Source: JBBSBL01 sp963735885
GTDB taxonomy: Bacteria > Actinomycetota > Thermoleophilia > Solirubrobacterales > Solirubrobacteraceae
Length of the DNA: 64,000 nucleotides
Reading direction: 5' to 3'
Assembly: GCA_963735885.1 (NCBI GenBank)
Contig: CAVTMP010000005.1
Span: forward strand, 62,001-126,000
This document shows positions 53,216 through 62,005 of the stretch, piece after piece (the stretch's first letter is position 1; every line of letters starts with the position of its first letter). A program made the translations under genes and the position numbers. The notes beneath the pieces were generated by a model. The model saw nothing but the letters and a program-made list of their open reading frames with translations, did no database searches and was not told the origin of the DNA.

Positions 53216-55135
53216 ATGTCCCCGGCGCCCCGCGCCTCCCGGCTCGCGCCGGCGCTCGCCGTGGTGCTCGGCCTCGCGGTCCTCCCCGCCGGCGCCTCCG
53301 CGGCGACGTTCTGCGTGCAGGCGCCCGGGTGCGTCGGGACGAGCGAGTCCAACCTCGGCGATGCCGTCGACGCGGCGAACGCGGCCGCCGGGTCGGACCG
53401 GGTCGAGATCGGGGCGGTGACCACGCCGGCGCCGACCACGGCGATCGCCGGCCCGCTGGAGATCGCCGGGGCCGGCCGGACCCGCACGACGATCTCGGCG
53501 CCGGCCTCCCTCGGGGTCGGCACCACGCTCTTCTTCGGATCCGGGTCGGGCGGCTCGGCGCTGCACGACGTCACGCTGCGCTTCGGCGGGACGGGCAAGC
53601 GGGCCCTCGCGCTCGGGGACGACATCGCGATCCGGGACGTGGCGATCGAGGGGACCGCCGACCTGACCGCCGGCACGGGCATCCTGGCCTTCGGCGGCGC
53701 GGCGACCGTGGACGAGAGCGCGATCGACCTGCCCTCCGGTGCCGCGGGGAACACCGGCGTCTCGGTGAACGTCGGCGCGACCCTCACGGCAGGCGACCTC
53801 GCCGTCGCCGCCGCCCAGGGCCTCGGCGCCGGCGGGACCCTCACGCTCCGCCGCGGGCGGGTGCGGGCGTCCGGCTACGGGATCGCGGCCTTCTCGGGCG
53901 CGCAGGTCGGCGCGTACAGCTCCCTGCTGCGCACGGACGGAACGGGCCTGCTCGCCGCCGTCGGCAGCAGCGACACCACGGACGCGACGCTGCTCGCGCG
54001 CAACCTCACGATGCTCGGCGCCGGCGCCGCGGGCCTCGCCGCCGCCGAGGCCACGTCGCAGGGCGGCCCGACGGCCACCGTGAGCGTCTACGACTCCATC
54101 GCCACCGGCTACGCGCTCGCGGTCCGCTGCCTCGATCCGATCGGCGGCCCGGGCGCCGGACGGGTGGAGGAGGACTTCAACCGCTTCGACACCGCGGCCC
54201 GTGCGGTGGCCTGCGCGCAGGGCGCGCCGGTCGGGCCGCATTCGCTCACCGGCGGCGCGCCGGGCTTCCTCGACGCGCCCGCGGGCGACTACCGCCTGCG
54301 CTGGGGCTCGCCGCTGATCGACGCCTCGACGCCGGGCGCGCCCGCGGGCGCCGAGTCGCCCACCGACCTCGGCGGGCTCCCCCGGTACGTGGACGGCGAC
54401 GGGGCCGGCGGGCCGCGGGTGGACATCGGGGCCTTCGAGTACCAGCGGCGCCCGCCGGTCGTGGACTCGGCGGGGGCCACGCCCTCCGGGGGCGCGGGCA
54501 CGGCGACGTTCACCGCGACGGCGTCCGACCCCGACGCCGACCCCGTCGGGCTGCGCTGGCGCTTCGATGACGGGGCCGCGGCGGAGGGCGCCGCCGTCGG
54601 CCACCGCTTCGCGACCGGCGGCCGGCACACCGCGACGGTGACGGCGTGGGATCCCGCCGGCCTCGCCGCGACCCGTGACGTCTCGATCGACCTGCCCCTC
54701 CCCCGCGTGCCCACCCGGCCGGCGCGGATGACCGCCCTCACGCTGTCGCCCGCGACCTTCGGGACCGTCCGGCGCCGCGGCCGGCGCGTCCGGCGCCGCG
54801 GCCGGCGCGTCCTGCGGCACACCACGGTCGCCTGGCGTCTCGACCTCGCCGCCCGGGTCGCGTTCACCGTGGATCGCGCGGCGTCGGGCCGCGGGAGCCG
54901 CCGCGCCTGCCACGCTCCCACCCGGTCCAACCGTCGAGCCCGCCGCTGCGTGCGCTGGATCCCCGTGGCCGGAACGCTCACGGCCGCCGGCCGCCGCGGG
55001 GCCAACCGGCTGCGCTTCGACGGCCGGATCGGCGGACGGGCGCTGCGTGCCGGCCGCTACCGCCTGCACGGCGTCGCCGGGACGGCCGGCGGGGCCACGG
55101 GCCCGGCGGCCGTGTCGTTCCGCATCGTCCGCTGA
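53216..55135 (+). CDS. Secreted right-handed beta-helix protein with PKD and basic C-terminal domain
   Basis: 639 residues. Signal peptide (LAVVLGLAVLPAGASAA), paired N-terminal cysteines (TFCVQAPGCVG), beta-helix of about 350 residues ending in DIGAFEYQRR (choice-of-anchor Q type end), a PKD-like domain (TASDPDADPVGLRWRFDDG) and an Arg-rich C-terminal sandwich with GANRLRFDGRIGGRALRAGRY. Paralogous to the 46.9 kb protein at both ends. Likely surface-exposed; binding or adhesion suspected, no catalytic residues identified. Confidence 0.75.
   Translation: MSPAPRASRLAPALAVVLGLAVLPAGASAATFCVQAPGCVGTSESNLGDAVDAANAAAGSDRVEIGAVTTPAPTTAIAGPLEIAGAGRTRTTISAPASLGVGTTLFFGSGSGGSALHDVTLRFGGTGKRALALGDDIAIRDVAIEGTADLTAGTGILAFGGAATVDESAIDLPSGAAGNTGVSVNVGATLTAGDLAVAAAQGLGAGGTLTLRRGRVRASGYGIAAFSGAQVGAYSSLLRTDGTGLLAAVGSSDTTDATLLARNLTMLGAGAAGLAAAEATSQGGPTATVSVYDSIATGYALAVRCLDPIGGPGAGRVEEDFNRFDTAARAVACAQGAPVGPHSLTGGAPGFLDAPAGDYRLRWGSPLIDASTPGAPAGAESPTDLGGLPRYVDGDGAGGPRVDIGAFEYQRRPPVVDSAGATPSGGAGTATFTATASDPDADPVGLRWRFDDGAAAEGAAVGHRFATGGRHTATVTAWDPAGLAATRDVSIDLPLPRVPTRPARMTALTLSPATFGTVRRRGRRVRRRGRRVLRHTTVAWRLDLAARVAFTVDRAASGRGSRRACHAPTRSNRRARRCVRWIPVAGTLTAAGRRGANRLRFDGRIGGRALRAGRYRLHGVAGTAGGATGPAAVSFRIVR
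54769..54810 (+). repeat. Perfect 21-bp tandem duplication in beta-helix gene
   Basis: Units 54769-54789 and 54790-54810 are identical and encode the heptad RRRGRRV twice, adding a very basic stretch at the C-terminal domain boundary. Confidence 0.8.
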
Positions 55136-55156
55136 GCGGACGCGGCGTCCCGTCCG

Positions 55157-55162
55157 TAGCCT
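55157..55162 (+). promoter_or_regulatory. -10 box (TAGCCT), leaderless start of mutM-like gene
   Basis: TAGCCT, 7 bases, ATG at 55170; the second residue must be the catalytic proline, which confirms this start. Confidence 0.55.
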
Positions 55163-55169
55163 CGGCGCG

Positions 55170-55916
55170 ATGCCGGAGCTCCCCGAGGCCGAGCGTGCCC
55201 GACAGGAGATCGCGCGGACCGTCGGCCGGACGATCGCCGCCGTCGACGACGCCGACCCCTACGTCTGCCGCCCGCACCGGCCGGGCGAGATCGCGGCGGC
55301 GCTGCGCGACCACCGCGTCCTCGCGGCCCACCGCCGCGGCAAGTTCCTGTGGGTGGAGACCGAGGACGGCCCGACGCTCGGCCTCCACCTCGGGATGGCC
55401 GGCCGGATCGTCGTCGACGGGGAGCCGGCGCCCCGCAACTGGGACCGCTTCGCGATCGCCTTCGCCGGCGGCGGGCGCCTCGCGCTTCGCGACCGGCGGC
55501 GCCTGGGCCGCGCCGTCCTCGAGCCGGACCTCTCCCACGTCGGGCCGGACGCGGCGGAGGTCTCCCGGGCCGTGTTCCGCCGCCGGGTCGGGCGTGGGTC
55601 GGCGCCGCTGAAGGCGCGCCTGCTCGACCAGTCGACGATCGCCGGCGTGGGCAACCTGCTCGCCGACGAGGTCCTGTGGCAGGCCCGTCTGTCCCCGCTG
55701 CGCCCGGCCGGCGACCTGACCGACGACGAGCTGGACGGGCTGCGCCGGACGCTGCGCGCATCGGTCCGGCGCGCCGTCCGCCGCGGCGGGGTGCACACCG
55801 GCGACCTCATCGCCCATCGAGGGCGGGGCGGTCGGTGCCCGCGCTGCGGTGCCGAGCTGGCGCGCGCGACCGTCGGCGGGCGCACGACGTACTGGTGCGC
55901 GGTCGAGCAGCGGTGA
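55170..55916 (+). CDS. mutM: Formamidopyrimidine-DNA glycosylase family protein (MutM/Nei-like)
   Basis: 248 residues. N-terminal PELPE with catalytic Pro2 and Glu3, RGKFLW lysine, H2TH motif (LLDQSTIAGVGNLLADEVLW) and a zinc-finger region CPRCGAELARATVGGRTTYWC. The last cysteine of the usual four is missing: the protein ends AVEQR right after the third. The finger arginine (GRTT) is kept. Removes oxidised purines or pyrimidines. Clearly Fpg/Nei family; whether zinc is bound is uncertain. Overlaps the downstream frame. Confidence 0.85.
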   Translation: MPELPEAERARQEIARTVGRTIAAVDDADPYVCRPHRPGEIAAALRDHRVLAAHRRGKFLWVETEDGPTLGLHLGMAGRIVVDGEPAPRNWDRFAIAFAGGGRLALRDRRRLGRAVLEPDLSHVGPDAAEVSRAVFRRRVGRGSAPLKARLLDQSTIAGVGNLLADEVLWQARLSPLRPAGDLTDDELDGLRRTLRASVRRAVRRGGVHTGDLIAHRGRGGRCPRCGAELARATVGGRTTYWCAVEQR

Positions 55917-55960
55917 ACGGGCGGGGGCCGGGCTGCCGCGCCACCGTTCGGCCTCGCGCC

Positions 55961-56003
55961 TTGACGCTCGCCGGGCTCGCTGGAACACTCGATCGCGGAG
56001 AGA
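55961..56003 (+). promoter_or_regulatory. Candidate -35 (TTGACG) and ribosome site of M15-like gene
   Basis: TTGACG at 55961-55966 with a weak -10 about 17 bases on, and GGAGAGA at 55997-56003 just before the GTG at 56006. Confidence 0.35.
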
Positions 56004-56005
56004 TC

Positions 56006-58104
56006 GTGCTGCGTGCGACAAGGCTCGGGTCCGCGCCGGGGGGCACCGGCGCCGCCGGTCGGATGACCGTGCTGGCGGTCGTCGCGTTCGCGCTCGCCGC
56101 CCCCGCGGCGAGCGCCGGAACGGGCGGCGAGGCCGTGCGGTTCCGGGTGCTCGAGGGAACCTTCAGCCAGCGGATCGACGGGACGGGGCCGAACCAGTAC
56201 GACATCTGCAGCCTGGGCGGCATCGCGACGAGCGCGACGCAGACGACCACGGCCAAGATCGGCCGGCAGCCGGACGACCAGGGCGGCTCCATCCAGTTCG
56301 ACGCGTCGGGCGCGGGCTCGGGCCAGATCGGCGCCTCGGGACCGGGCTCCGCGACCGCATCGTGGAACGGCTGCAAGGACATTCCGCCCGTCGCGTGCCA
56401 CGGGACCGAGAGCGGAGAGGGACAGGGAAGCTGGAGCATCTCGATCCAGACCACCGCCGGCGACCCCGACGCCACGTTGACCTGGGACGTGCCCCCCGCC
56501 GCCCTCCGCGGGGGGAGCGGCACGTGCCTGCTGGTGTCGATCGTCGCCCCGCGGCCGTTCTCGTTCACGACCCGGCAGTCGATCGAAGACCTGCTGTCCG
56601 GCGATCCCGTGGTGCTCAGGATGAGCGGCCAGGACTCCGCGCCGGGCGGCCTCGGCTCCTCCATCGGCGGGTCCTACACCCTGTCGCTGACCGTCCAGGC
56701 GATCGGGGTCCTCTCGATTCGGACGACCCCGGCCGCCGGCCTTGCCGAGACCGGTGGGCGGTGGCCGTTCTCGTTCACCGCGGCGTGGAGCGACGAGCCG
56801 TGCGCGAGCCCGCCGGCGGGATCCCCGTCCCCGCTCGCGTACGCGGTCATCGGCACCGACCGCGACCGGCTGGCTGCGCTGGTCGGCTCCCCGCAGGAGG
56901 GCCTCGCCGCGCGCTCCGGCTTCAAGCCCAACGCCTTCCGCCTCGGACCGCGAGCGAACGGGCGCCGCATCGACCGCAGCTCCCGGAGCGAGGGCGGCGG
57001 CAGCTTCCAGACGGCCGCCGACGCGCTCCACGCCAACAACACCCGGACGATGGGACCGGGCAACGGGGTCTTCTACGGGGCGAGGATCGCCTGCAAGAAG
57101 GGGCCGCGCGCCGCCTACAAGGTGGCCAAGGCGGCGCCGCGCGTGCTCTGCCGCAACCGGGTCCGCCTGTCCGGCCACGCCTGGAGCGGCCTCACCTCGA
57201 CGATGCAGGCCAAGCTCGAGGCGCTCTACGCGATCCTCGACGAGGCCCAGGTCTGCTACGCGCTCACCTCCGGCTACCGGTCGAAGGAGGAGCAGCAGAA
57301 GGCCTATGACGACTGGCACCGGGTCGCCGACCGGCGCAATCCGGCGGATCGCACCGACCGGACGCTGAACCAGCTGTGCCCGAACCAGGCGACCGCGGGG
57401 GGACCGCTGGCGGGCTTCATCCAGTGCCCGACGAGCTGGGACCGCAACGGCGTCGCCCAGAACGGGCCCGGGCGCCCGGGCTTCTCCCGCCACGAGAAGG
57501 GCGAGGCCGCGGACCTCAAGCTCGCGTTCGGCGCGCTCACCGGGCGGTTCGATCCCAAGGACGCCGAGCGCAAACGGGACGTGCGAGCGCGGTTCGCGGC
57601 CTACGTGCTGCGGGTGCCGGGGCTGTGTCCGTCCCCCGACCGGGATCCGGGCCACATCGAGCTTCCCTACTCGGTCACGCGGCAGGACGCGGCCGGCCAC
57701 GAGATCGTCGAGCCACCCAGCTGCCACTTCTCGGACGGCGTCCAGGCCCGCAGCGCCGCGGCCTCCCGCGCGGCCCGGCGGCCGGCGCCCGCGGCCCGCG
57801 ACGCCGCCGCCACCTCCCGCCGCGGGACGAGCGCCGCCCGCCGCCGCGGGACGAGCGCCGCCTCCCGTGCGCTGGCGCTGACCACCGGATCGGCCGGCGG
57901 TTCGTCGAGCGCTCGCGGACCGACGCCTACCTCGACTGGTCCGCGGGCGGCTGCCGCGTGTCACGGCGGAGCACGACGTGCCGGCTCGTCGTGACGGGCG
58001 AGAACGGCCGCCGCGCGTTCACGTGTCGCACGCTCGTCCGGGTGTCGCGGAAGGGCCGCCGAACGGTGGCCGCCGTCCTCGGGCGGCGCACGCGCTGCCG
58101 CTGA
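56006..58104 (+). CDS. Secreted protein with M15 (VanY-like) peptidase domain
   Basis: About 700 residues. Signal peptide (LAVVAFALAAPAASA). A 290-residue beta-rich N-terminal region is followed by a D-Ala-D-Ala carboxypeptidase-like M15 domain: SGYRSKEEQQKAYDDW, then SRHEKGEAADL (His and Asp zinc ligands) and PGHIELPYS (third zinc His). Six or more cysteines suggest disulfides. Acts on peptidoglycan stem peptides if active. An indel near 57885 moves the last 70 residues (RRFVERSRTDAYLDWSAGGC) to another frame. GTG 56006 has a ribosome site; ATG 56063 is the alternative start. Confidence 0.7.
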
Positions 58105-58105
58105 G

Positions 58106-58135
58106 CCGCCGCGCGGGCGACCCGCGCCGCGGCGG
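58106..58135. terminator. GC-rich hairpin between convergent genes
   Basis: CCGCCGCGCGGG / CCCGCG..CGGCGG arms with a CGA loop and 3-base bulge fill the whole gap between two convergent stops. No T-run. Confidence 0.5.
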
Positions 58136-59083
58136 TCAGCGCCGCTCCGCCAGCGCCCCGTAGCTGTCCGGCCGCCGCGTGGTCAGGAACGGGAAGAGCT
58201 CGAGCCAGTCGCGGCGCTGGTCGAGGTCGAGGTCGGCGACGAGCACGGCCGGCTCGTCGCGCGGCGCCTGGACGAGGATGCGGCCGTAGGGGTCGCAGAC
58301 GAACGACGACCCGTAGAAGGTGAGCGGCGGCTCGGCGCCGATCCGGTTGACCGCGACCATGAACGTGCCGTTCGCGATCCCGTTGGCGACGATCACCCGC
58401 TCCCACAGCGGCTCGGTGTCGAAGTCCGGGTGGTCGGGCTCCGAGCCGATCGCGGTCGGGTAGACGATGCACCTCGGCACCGCCCAGGGAGTAGGCGCGC
58501 GCGAGCTCCGGGAACCACTGGTCCCAGCACGTCGGGAAGCCGAACCGCGCGTCGCCGAGCGCGACGACCGGGTATCCGTTCTCGCGCGGGCCCGGGCGGA
58601 AGTAGCGGTCCTCGTGGTAGCCCGCGGTCACCGGGATGTGGAGCTTGCGGGTGCGCGCGAGCGAGCGTCGCCGTCGGGCGCGACGACGATCGCCGTGTTG
58701 TAGCCCAGGCCGTCGGCGGCCGTCGGCGCGCTCGTAGAGCGACGCGTGCACCGGGACGCCGGTCTCGCGCCGCCATCCGGGCCGCGAACCGCCGCGTCGG
58801 GCCGCCCGTCGAGCGTCCTCCGGCGCTCGCGCCCGCCGCGCCCGGCCCGTCCGGCGTGAGGGCGAAGTACGGCGACAGCGTCAGCTCCTGCAGGCAGACG
58901 AGCCGCGCGCCCTCGGTCGGCCGCCGCCCGCACCCCCTCGGCGAGCGCCGCCTCGTGCTCGGCCGGGTCGGGGTGCCAGCGGTGCTGGACCGCGCCGATC
59001 CGGAACGGCGCGCGCTCGGGGTCGCGGGTGCGGGCGAGCGACGGCGGCGGCTCGCCCGTGGCCTCGATCACGCCGATCGCCAT
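58136..59083 (-). CDS. aguB: N-carbamoylputrescine amidohydrolase (nitrilase family, frame breaks)
   Basis: About 315 residues when repaired. Nitrilase triad: Glu in LVCLQELTLSPYF, Lys in TRKLHIPVTAG, Cys in FPTCWDQWFPE. C-terminal DWLELFPFLTTRRPDSY matches AguB. Converts N-carbamoylputrescine to putrescine, CO2 and ammonia. Breaks lie near 58485, 58665-58735 and 58930. Downstream of aguA by 26 bases on the same strand, completing the agmatine pathway. Confidence 0.82.
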
Positions 59084-59109
59084 GTCGCTCCGCCTCCTCC
59101 GCCTCGACC

Positions 59110-60130
59110 TCAGGCCCCGGGCACCGGCACCTGCTGGGTGATGCAGTGCACGCCGCCGCCGCCGAGGGCGAGCACCCGCGCCGGCACCCCGATCGCCTCG
59201 CGACCGGGGAAGAGCGCCCCGATCCGCGCGAGCGCCTCCTCGTCCATCCCGGGGTCGGCACCGGCCATCGGCACGACCACCGCGCCGTTGGCCAGATAGA
59301 AGTTCAGATAGGGCACGACGACGTCCTCGTCGCCGCGACGGACCCGCGGCAGCAGCTCGAGCTCCTCGACCTCGAGGCCGGCGTCGCGCAGCCGGGCGGC
59401 GTTCTCGCGTGCCGTCTCGGCGTTCGGGTCGCGGTCGTCGGCCACGGTCTGGAGCAGCACCCGCCCGGGCGCGATGAAGGCGCAGACGTTGTCGACGTGG
59501 CCGTCGGTGTCGCGGTCCTCGACGAGCCCCCGGCCGAGCCAGACGACGCGCTCGGCGCCGAGGTACTCGCCGAGCGCCGTCTCGACCCGTTCGCGCGTGC
59601 GGTCCCCGCCCCGGTTCCCGGCGAGGTTGCACTGCTCGGTGGTGACGAGCACCCCCTCCCCGTCGACGGCGACCGACCCGCCCTCGAGGATGAGCGGACA
59701 CGGGTAGCGCTCGACCCCGAGCCGCGCGAGGATCCGCTCCCCGATCTGGGCGTCGCGGTCGTAGGGCGTGAAGGCCTCGCCCCAGGCGTTGAAGGCGAAG
59801 TCGGCGGCGGCGCGAGCGCCCGCCGGGCCCGGTCAGGAAGAGCGGCCCCGAGTCACGGATCCACGAGTCGTCGATCGGGATCGCGACGACGTCGAGGTGC
59901 TCGGCGGTGCAGCGCCGCCGCGCGTCCTCGGCGTGGAGCGGGTCGGCGATCATCGTGACCGGCTCGAAGGCGGCGATCGCGCCGGCCACCGCCGCGTGCG
60001 CGTCGCGCGCCGCCTCGATCGTCGTCCCCCGCCAGGCCGCCTCGCGCGCCGGCCAGCAGATCAGCGTGCGCTCGTGCTCGGCCCACTCGGCCGGCATCCG
60101 CAGGCCGGCCTCGCGCGGGGTTGCGCTCAA
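59110..60130 (-). CDS. aguA: Agmatine deiminase (one frame break)
   Basis: About 340 residues. Guanidino-modifying fold: MPAEWAEHERTLICWPAR, DDSWIRDSGP, ILEGGSVAVDGEGVLVTTEQC, DGHVDNVCAFIAPG, and the catalytic cysteine in GGGGVHCITQQVP. Hydrolyses agmatine to N-carbamoylputrescine. Extra base near 59826. The upstream gene's stop and this gene's TTG overlap as TTGA, so TTG at 60130 is the likely start; ATG 60097 is the alternative. Confidence 0.85.
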
Positions 60131-60498
60131 CGATGGGCCTTCTTGGTCCGGGCGCGCTCCTCCTGGCGCTCGACGACCTGGGTCACGAGCCGCAGGATCG
60201 GCTCCGGCCCGGAGGCCTTCGCCTGGCCGTGCTCGAACGCGGCGCGCCACTCCTTCACGTGACCCTTGTCGGCCAGCTCGTTGAAGTCGGCGCGCACGAC
60301 CGAGAGGCGGACCTTCGCGTCCTCGGCGATCCCCTTCGCCACCTTCGGCCCGGGCACCTCGACGCGGTAGAGCTGGACGTCGCCGCGGCCGCGCAGCTCG
60401 AGGCCGACCACGAGCTTGAGCTGCGCGAGCGCCGGCACGTCGGCGACGAAGCGGGTGACGGCCTGCTCGATCAGCGCGCGCGTGTCCTTGGCCGGCAT
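60127..60498 (-). CDS. SCP2-like (sterol carrier protein-type) small protein
   Basis: 123 residues. Alpha/beta pattern reminiscent of SCP2: LKLVVGLELRGRGDVQLYRVEV, then AKVRLSVVRADFNELADKG and a long C-terminal helix with a basic end (ERARTKKAHR). Leads an operon with aguA and aguB, translationally coupled. Assignment to SCP2 rests on pattern only. Leaderless promoter TAGACT. Confidence 0.5.
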   Translation of the reverse strand: MPAKDTRALIEQAVTRFVADVPALAQLKLVVGLELRGRGDVQLYRVEVPGPKVAKGIAEDAKVRLSVVRADFNELADKGHVKEWRAAFEHGQAKASGPEPILRLVTQVVERQEERARTKKAHR

Positions 60499-60507
60499 CG
60501 GCCGCGG

Positions 60508-60513
60508 AGTCTA
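60508..60513 (-). promoter_or_regulatory. -10 box (TAGACT), leaderless start of agu operon
   Basis: TAGACT on the minus strand, 9 bases before the ATG at 60498. Confidence 0.5.
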
Positions 60514-60545
60514 CGCGGCGGCGGGCGGCCGCCGGCCGGGGCCGC

Positions 60546-61760
60546 TCAGATCTTGTGGCGCTGCAGCAGCTTCTTCCCGATCACCATGCGCTGGATCTCG
60601 GAGGTGCCCTCGCCGATCAGGAGCAGCGGCGCGTCGCGGTAGAGCCGCTCGATCTCGTACTCCTTCGAGTAGCCGTAGCCGCCGTGGATCCGGAAGGACT
60701 CCTCGACGCAGAACCGGCCCGCCTCGGAGGCGAAGAGCTTCGCCATGCCGGCCTCGAGGTCGGAGCGCTCGCCGGCGTCCTTGAGCCGTGCGGCGCGCAG
60801 CGTCATGAGCCGGGCGGCGTCGACCTGGGTGGCCATGTCGGCGAGCTTGAACTGGATCGCCTGGTGCTGGGCGATCGGCTTGCCGAACGTCTTGCGCTCC
60901 TGGCTGTAGCGCAGCGCGAGCTCGAGCGCCCGCTGGGCGATCCCCACGCCGCGGGCGGCGACGTTCACCCGGCCGACCTCGAGCGCGTCCATCATCTGGA
61001 CGAAGCCCCGGCCGAGGCCCGCCTCCTCGCCGCCGAGGATGTTCTCCGCCGGGCAGCGGTAGCCGTCGAAGACGAGCTCGGTGGACTCGACGCCCTTGTA
61101 GCCCATCTTCTTGATCTTCGGGGGGACCGTGAAGCCGGCGAGCTCGCCGGTGTTCTCGTGGGCGCCGGGCTCCTTCTCGGCGATGAAGCACGTCATGCCC
61201 TTGTAGGCGGGCTCGGCGGCGGTGTCGGTCTTCACCAGGACGAAGCAGAGGGCGGACATGAGCCCGTTCGTGACCCACATCTTCTGGCCGTTGATCTCCC
61301 ACGCGCCGTCGTCGCGCCGCGTCGCGGTCGACTTGATGCCCTGCACGTCGGAGCCGACCTCGGGCTCGGACAGCGAGAAGGAGGCGCGGATCTCGCCGGT
61401 CGCCATCCGCGGCAGGAAGCGCTCCTTCTGCTCGTCGCTGCCGAACTTCATCAGCAGGTAGGAGCCGATGAAGTGCGTGTTGATGATCCCGGAGATCGAG
61501 ATCCACCCCCGCGAGAGCTCCTCGACGATCATCGAGTAGGTCGTCAGGTCGAGCCCCATGCCGCCGTGCTCCTCGGGGATCGTCACCCCGAACAGCCCGA
61601 GCTCCCGCATCTGCTCGACGATCGGCTCGGGGAACTCGTCCTCGTGGTCGTAGTGCTCGGCGTTGGGGAGGATCTGCTCGTCGACGAACTGGCGCACCAT
61701 GTCGGTGATCGCCTTCTGCTCGTCGGTCTTGTCGGTGAACTGCGGGCTGGCGATGGCCAT
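60546..61760 (-). CDS. Acyl-CoA dehydrogenase, candidate methylsuccinyl-CoA dehydrogenase
   Basis: 404 residues. FAD and substrate motifs: ASFSLSEPEVGSD, WVTNG, ERKTFGKPIAQHQAIQFKLADM, IHGGYGYSKEY and catalytic Glu in LLIGEGTSEIQRMVIG. Streptomyces ethylmalonyl-CoA clusters contain a similar ~400-residue dehydrogenase, so methylsuccinyl-CoA may be the substrate, although a general short-chain acyl-CoA role is equally compatible with sequence. GGAGG ribosome site. Confidence 0.85.
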   Translation of the reverse strand: MAIASPQFTDKTDEQKAITDMVRQFVDEQILPNAEHYDHEDEFPEPIVEQMRELGLFGVTIPEEHGGMGLDLTTYSMIVEELSRGWISISGIINTHFIGSYLLMKFGSDEQKERFLPRMATGEIRASFSLSEPEVGSDVQGIKSTATRRDDGAWEINGQKMWVTNGLMSALCFVLVKTDTAAEPAYKGMTCFIAEKEPGAHENTGELAGFTVPPKIKKMGYKGVESTELVFDGYRCPAENILGGEEAGLGRGFVQMMDALEVGRVNVAARGVGIAQRALELALRYSQERKTFGKPIAQHQAIQFKLADMATQVDAARLMTLRAARLKDAGERSDLEAGMAKLFASEAGRFCVEESFRIHGGYGYSKEYEIERLYRDAPLLLIGEGTSEIQRMVIGKKLLQRHKI

Positions 61761-61823
61761 CGGGGCGGCCTCCGGGTCAGGTTCAGGGTGCCGGTCAGGA
61801 TACCGGCGGGACGGGCTCCGGGA

Positions 61824-61992
61824 TCAGCGCGGCGCGTAGGCGACGCGCCAGGCACCGCCGGTCGGGCGGTACTCGGCCGGCGCGTTGACGTTCACGCCTC
61901 GCAGCAGGACGGTGCGCCCGCGAGCGTCGACGATGCGCCCGCCGTGGGTCGCGTCGGGCTCGGCGCGGAGCGCGGGCAGGAGCGGCCGATCC
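61824..61992 (-). pseudogene. Fragment of a GH5-type cellulase/endoglycoceramidase
   Basis: An open stretch of about 55 codons, too short for routine calling, reads GGRIVDARGRTVLLRGVNVN and ends AWRVAYAPR plus stop. DARGRxVLLRGVNVN is the hallmark N-terminal strand of secreted GH5 enzymes. No start codon or catalytic part is present, and an in-frame TAG lies just upstream, so it is a relic. Confidence 0.5.
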
Positions 61993-61998
61993 TAGACT
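61993..61998 (+). promoter_or_regulatory. -10 box (TAGACT), leaderless start
   Basis: TAGACT, 7 bases, GTG at 62006. Confidence 0.5.
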
Positions 61999-62005
61999 CC
62001 CGCGC

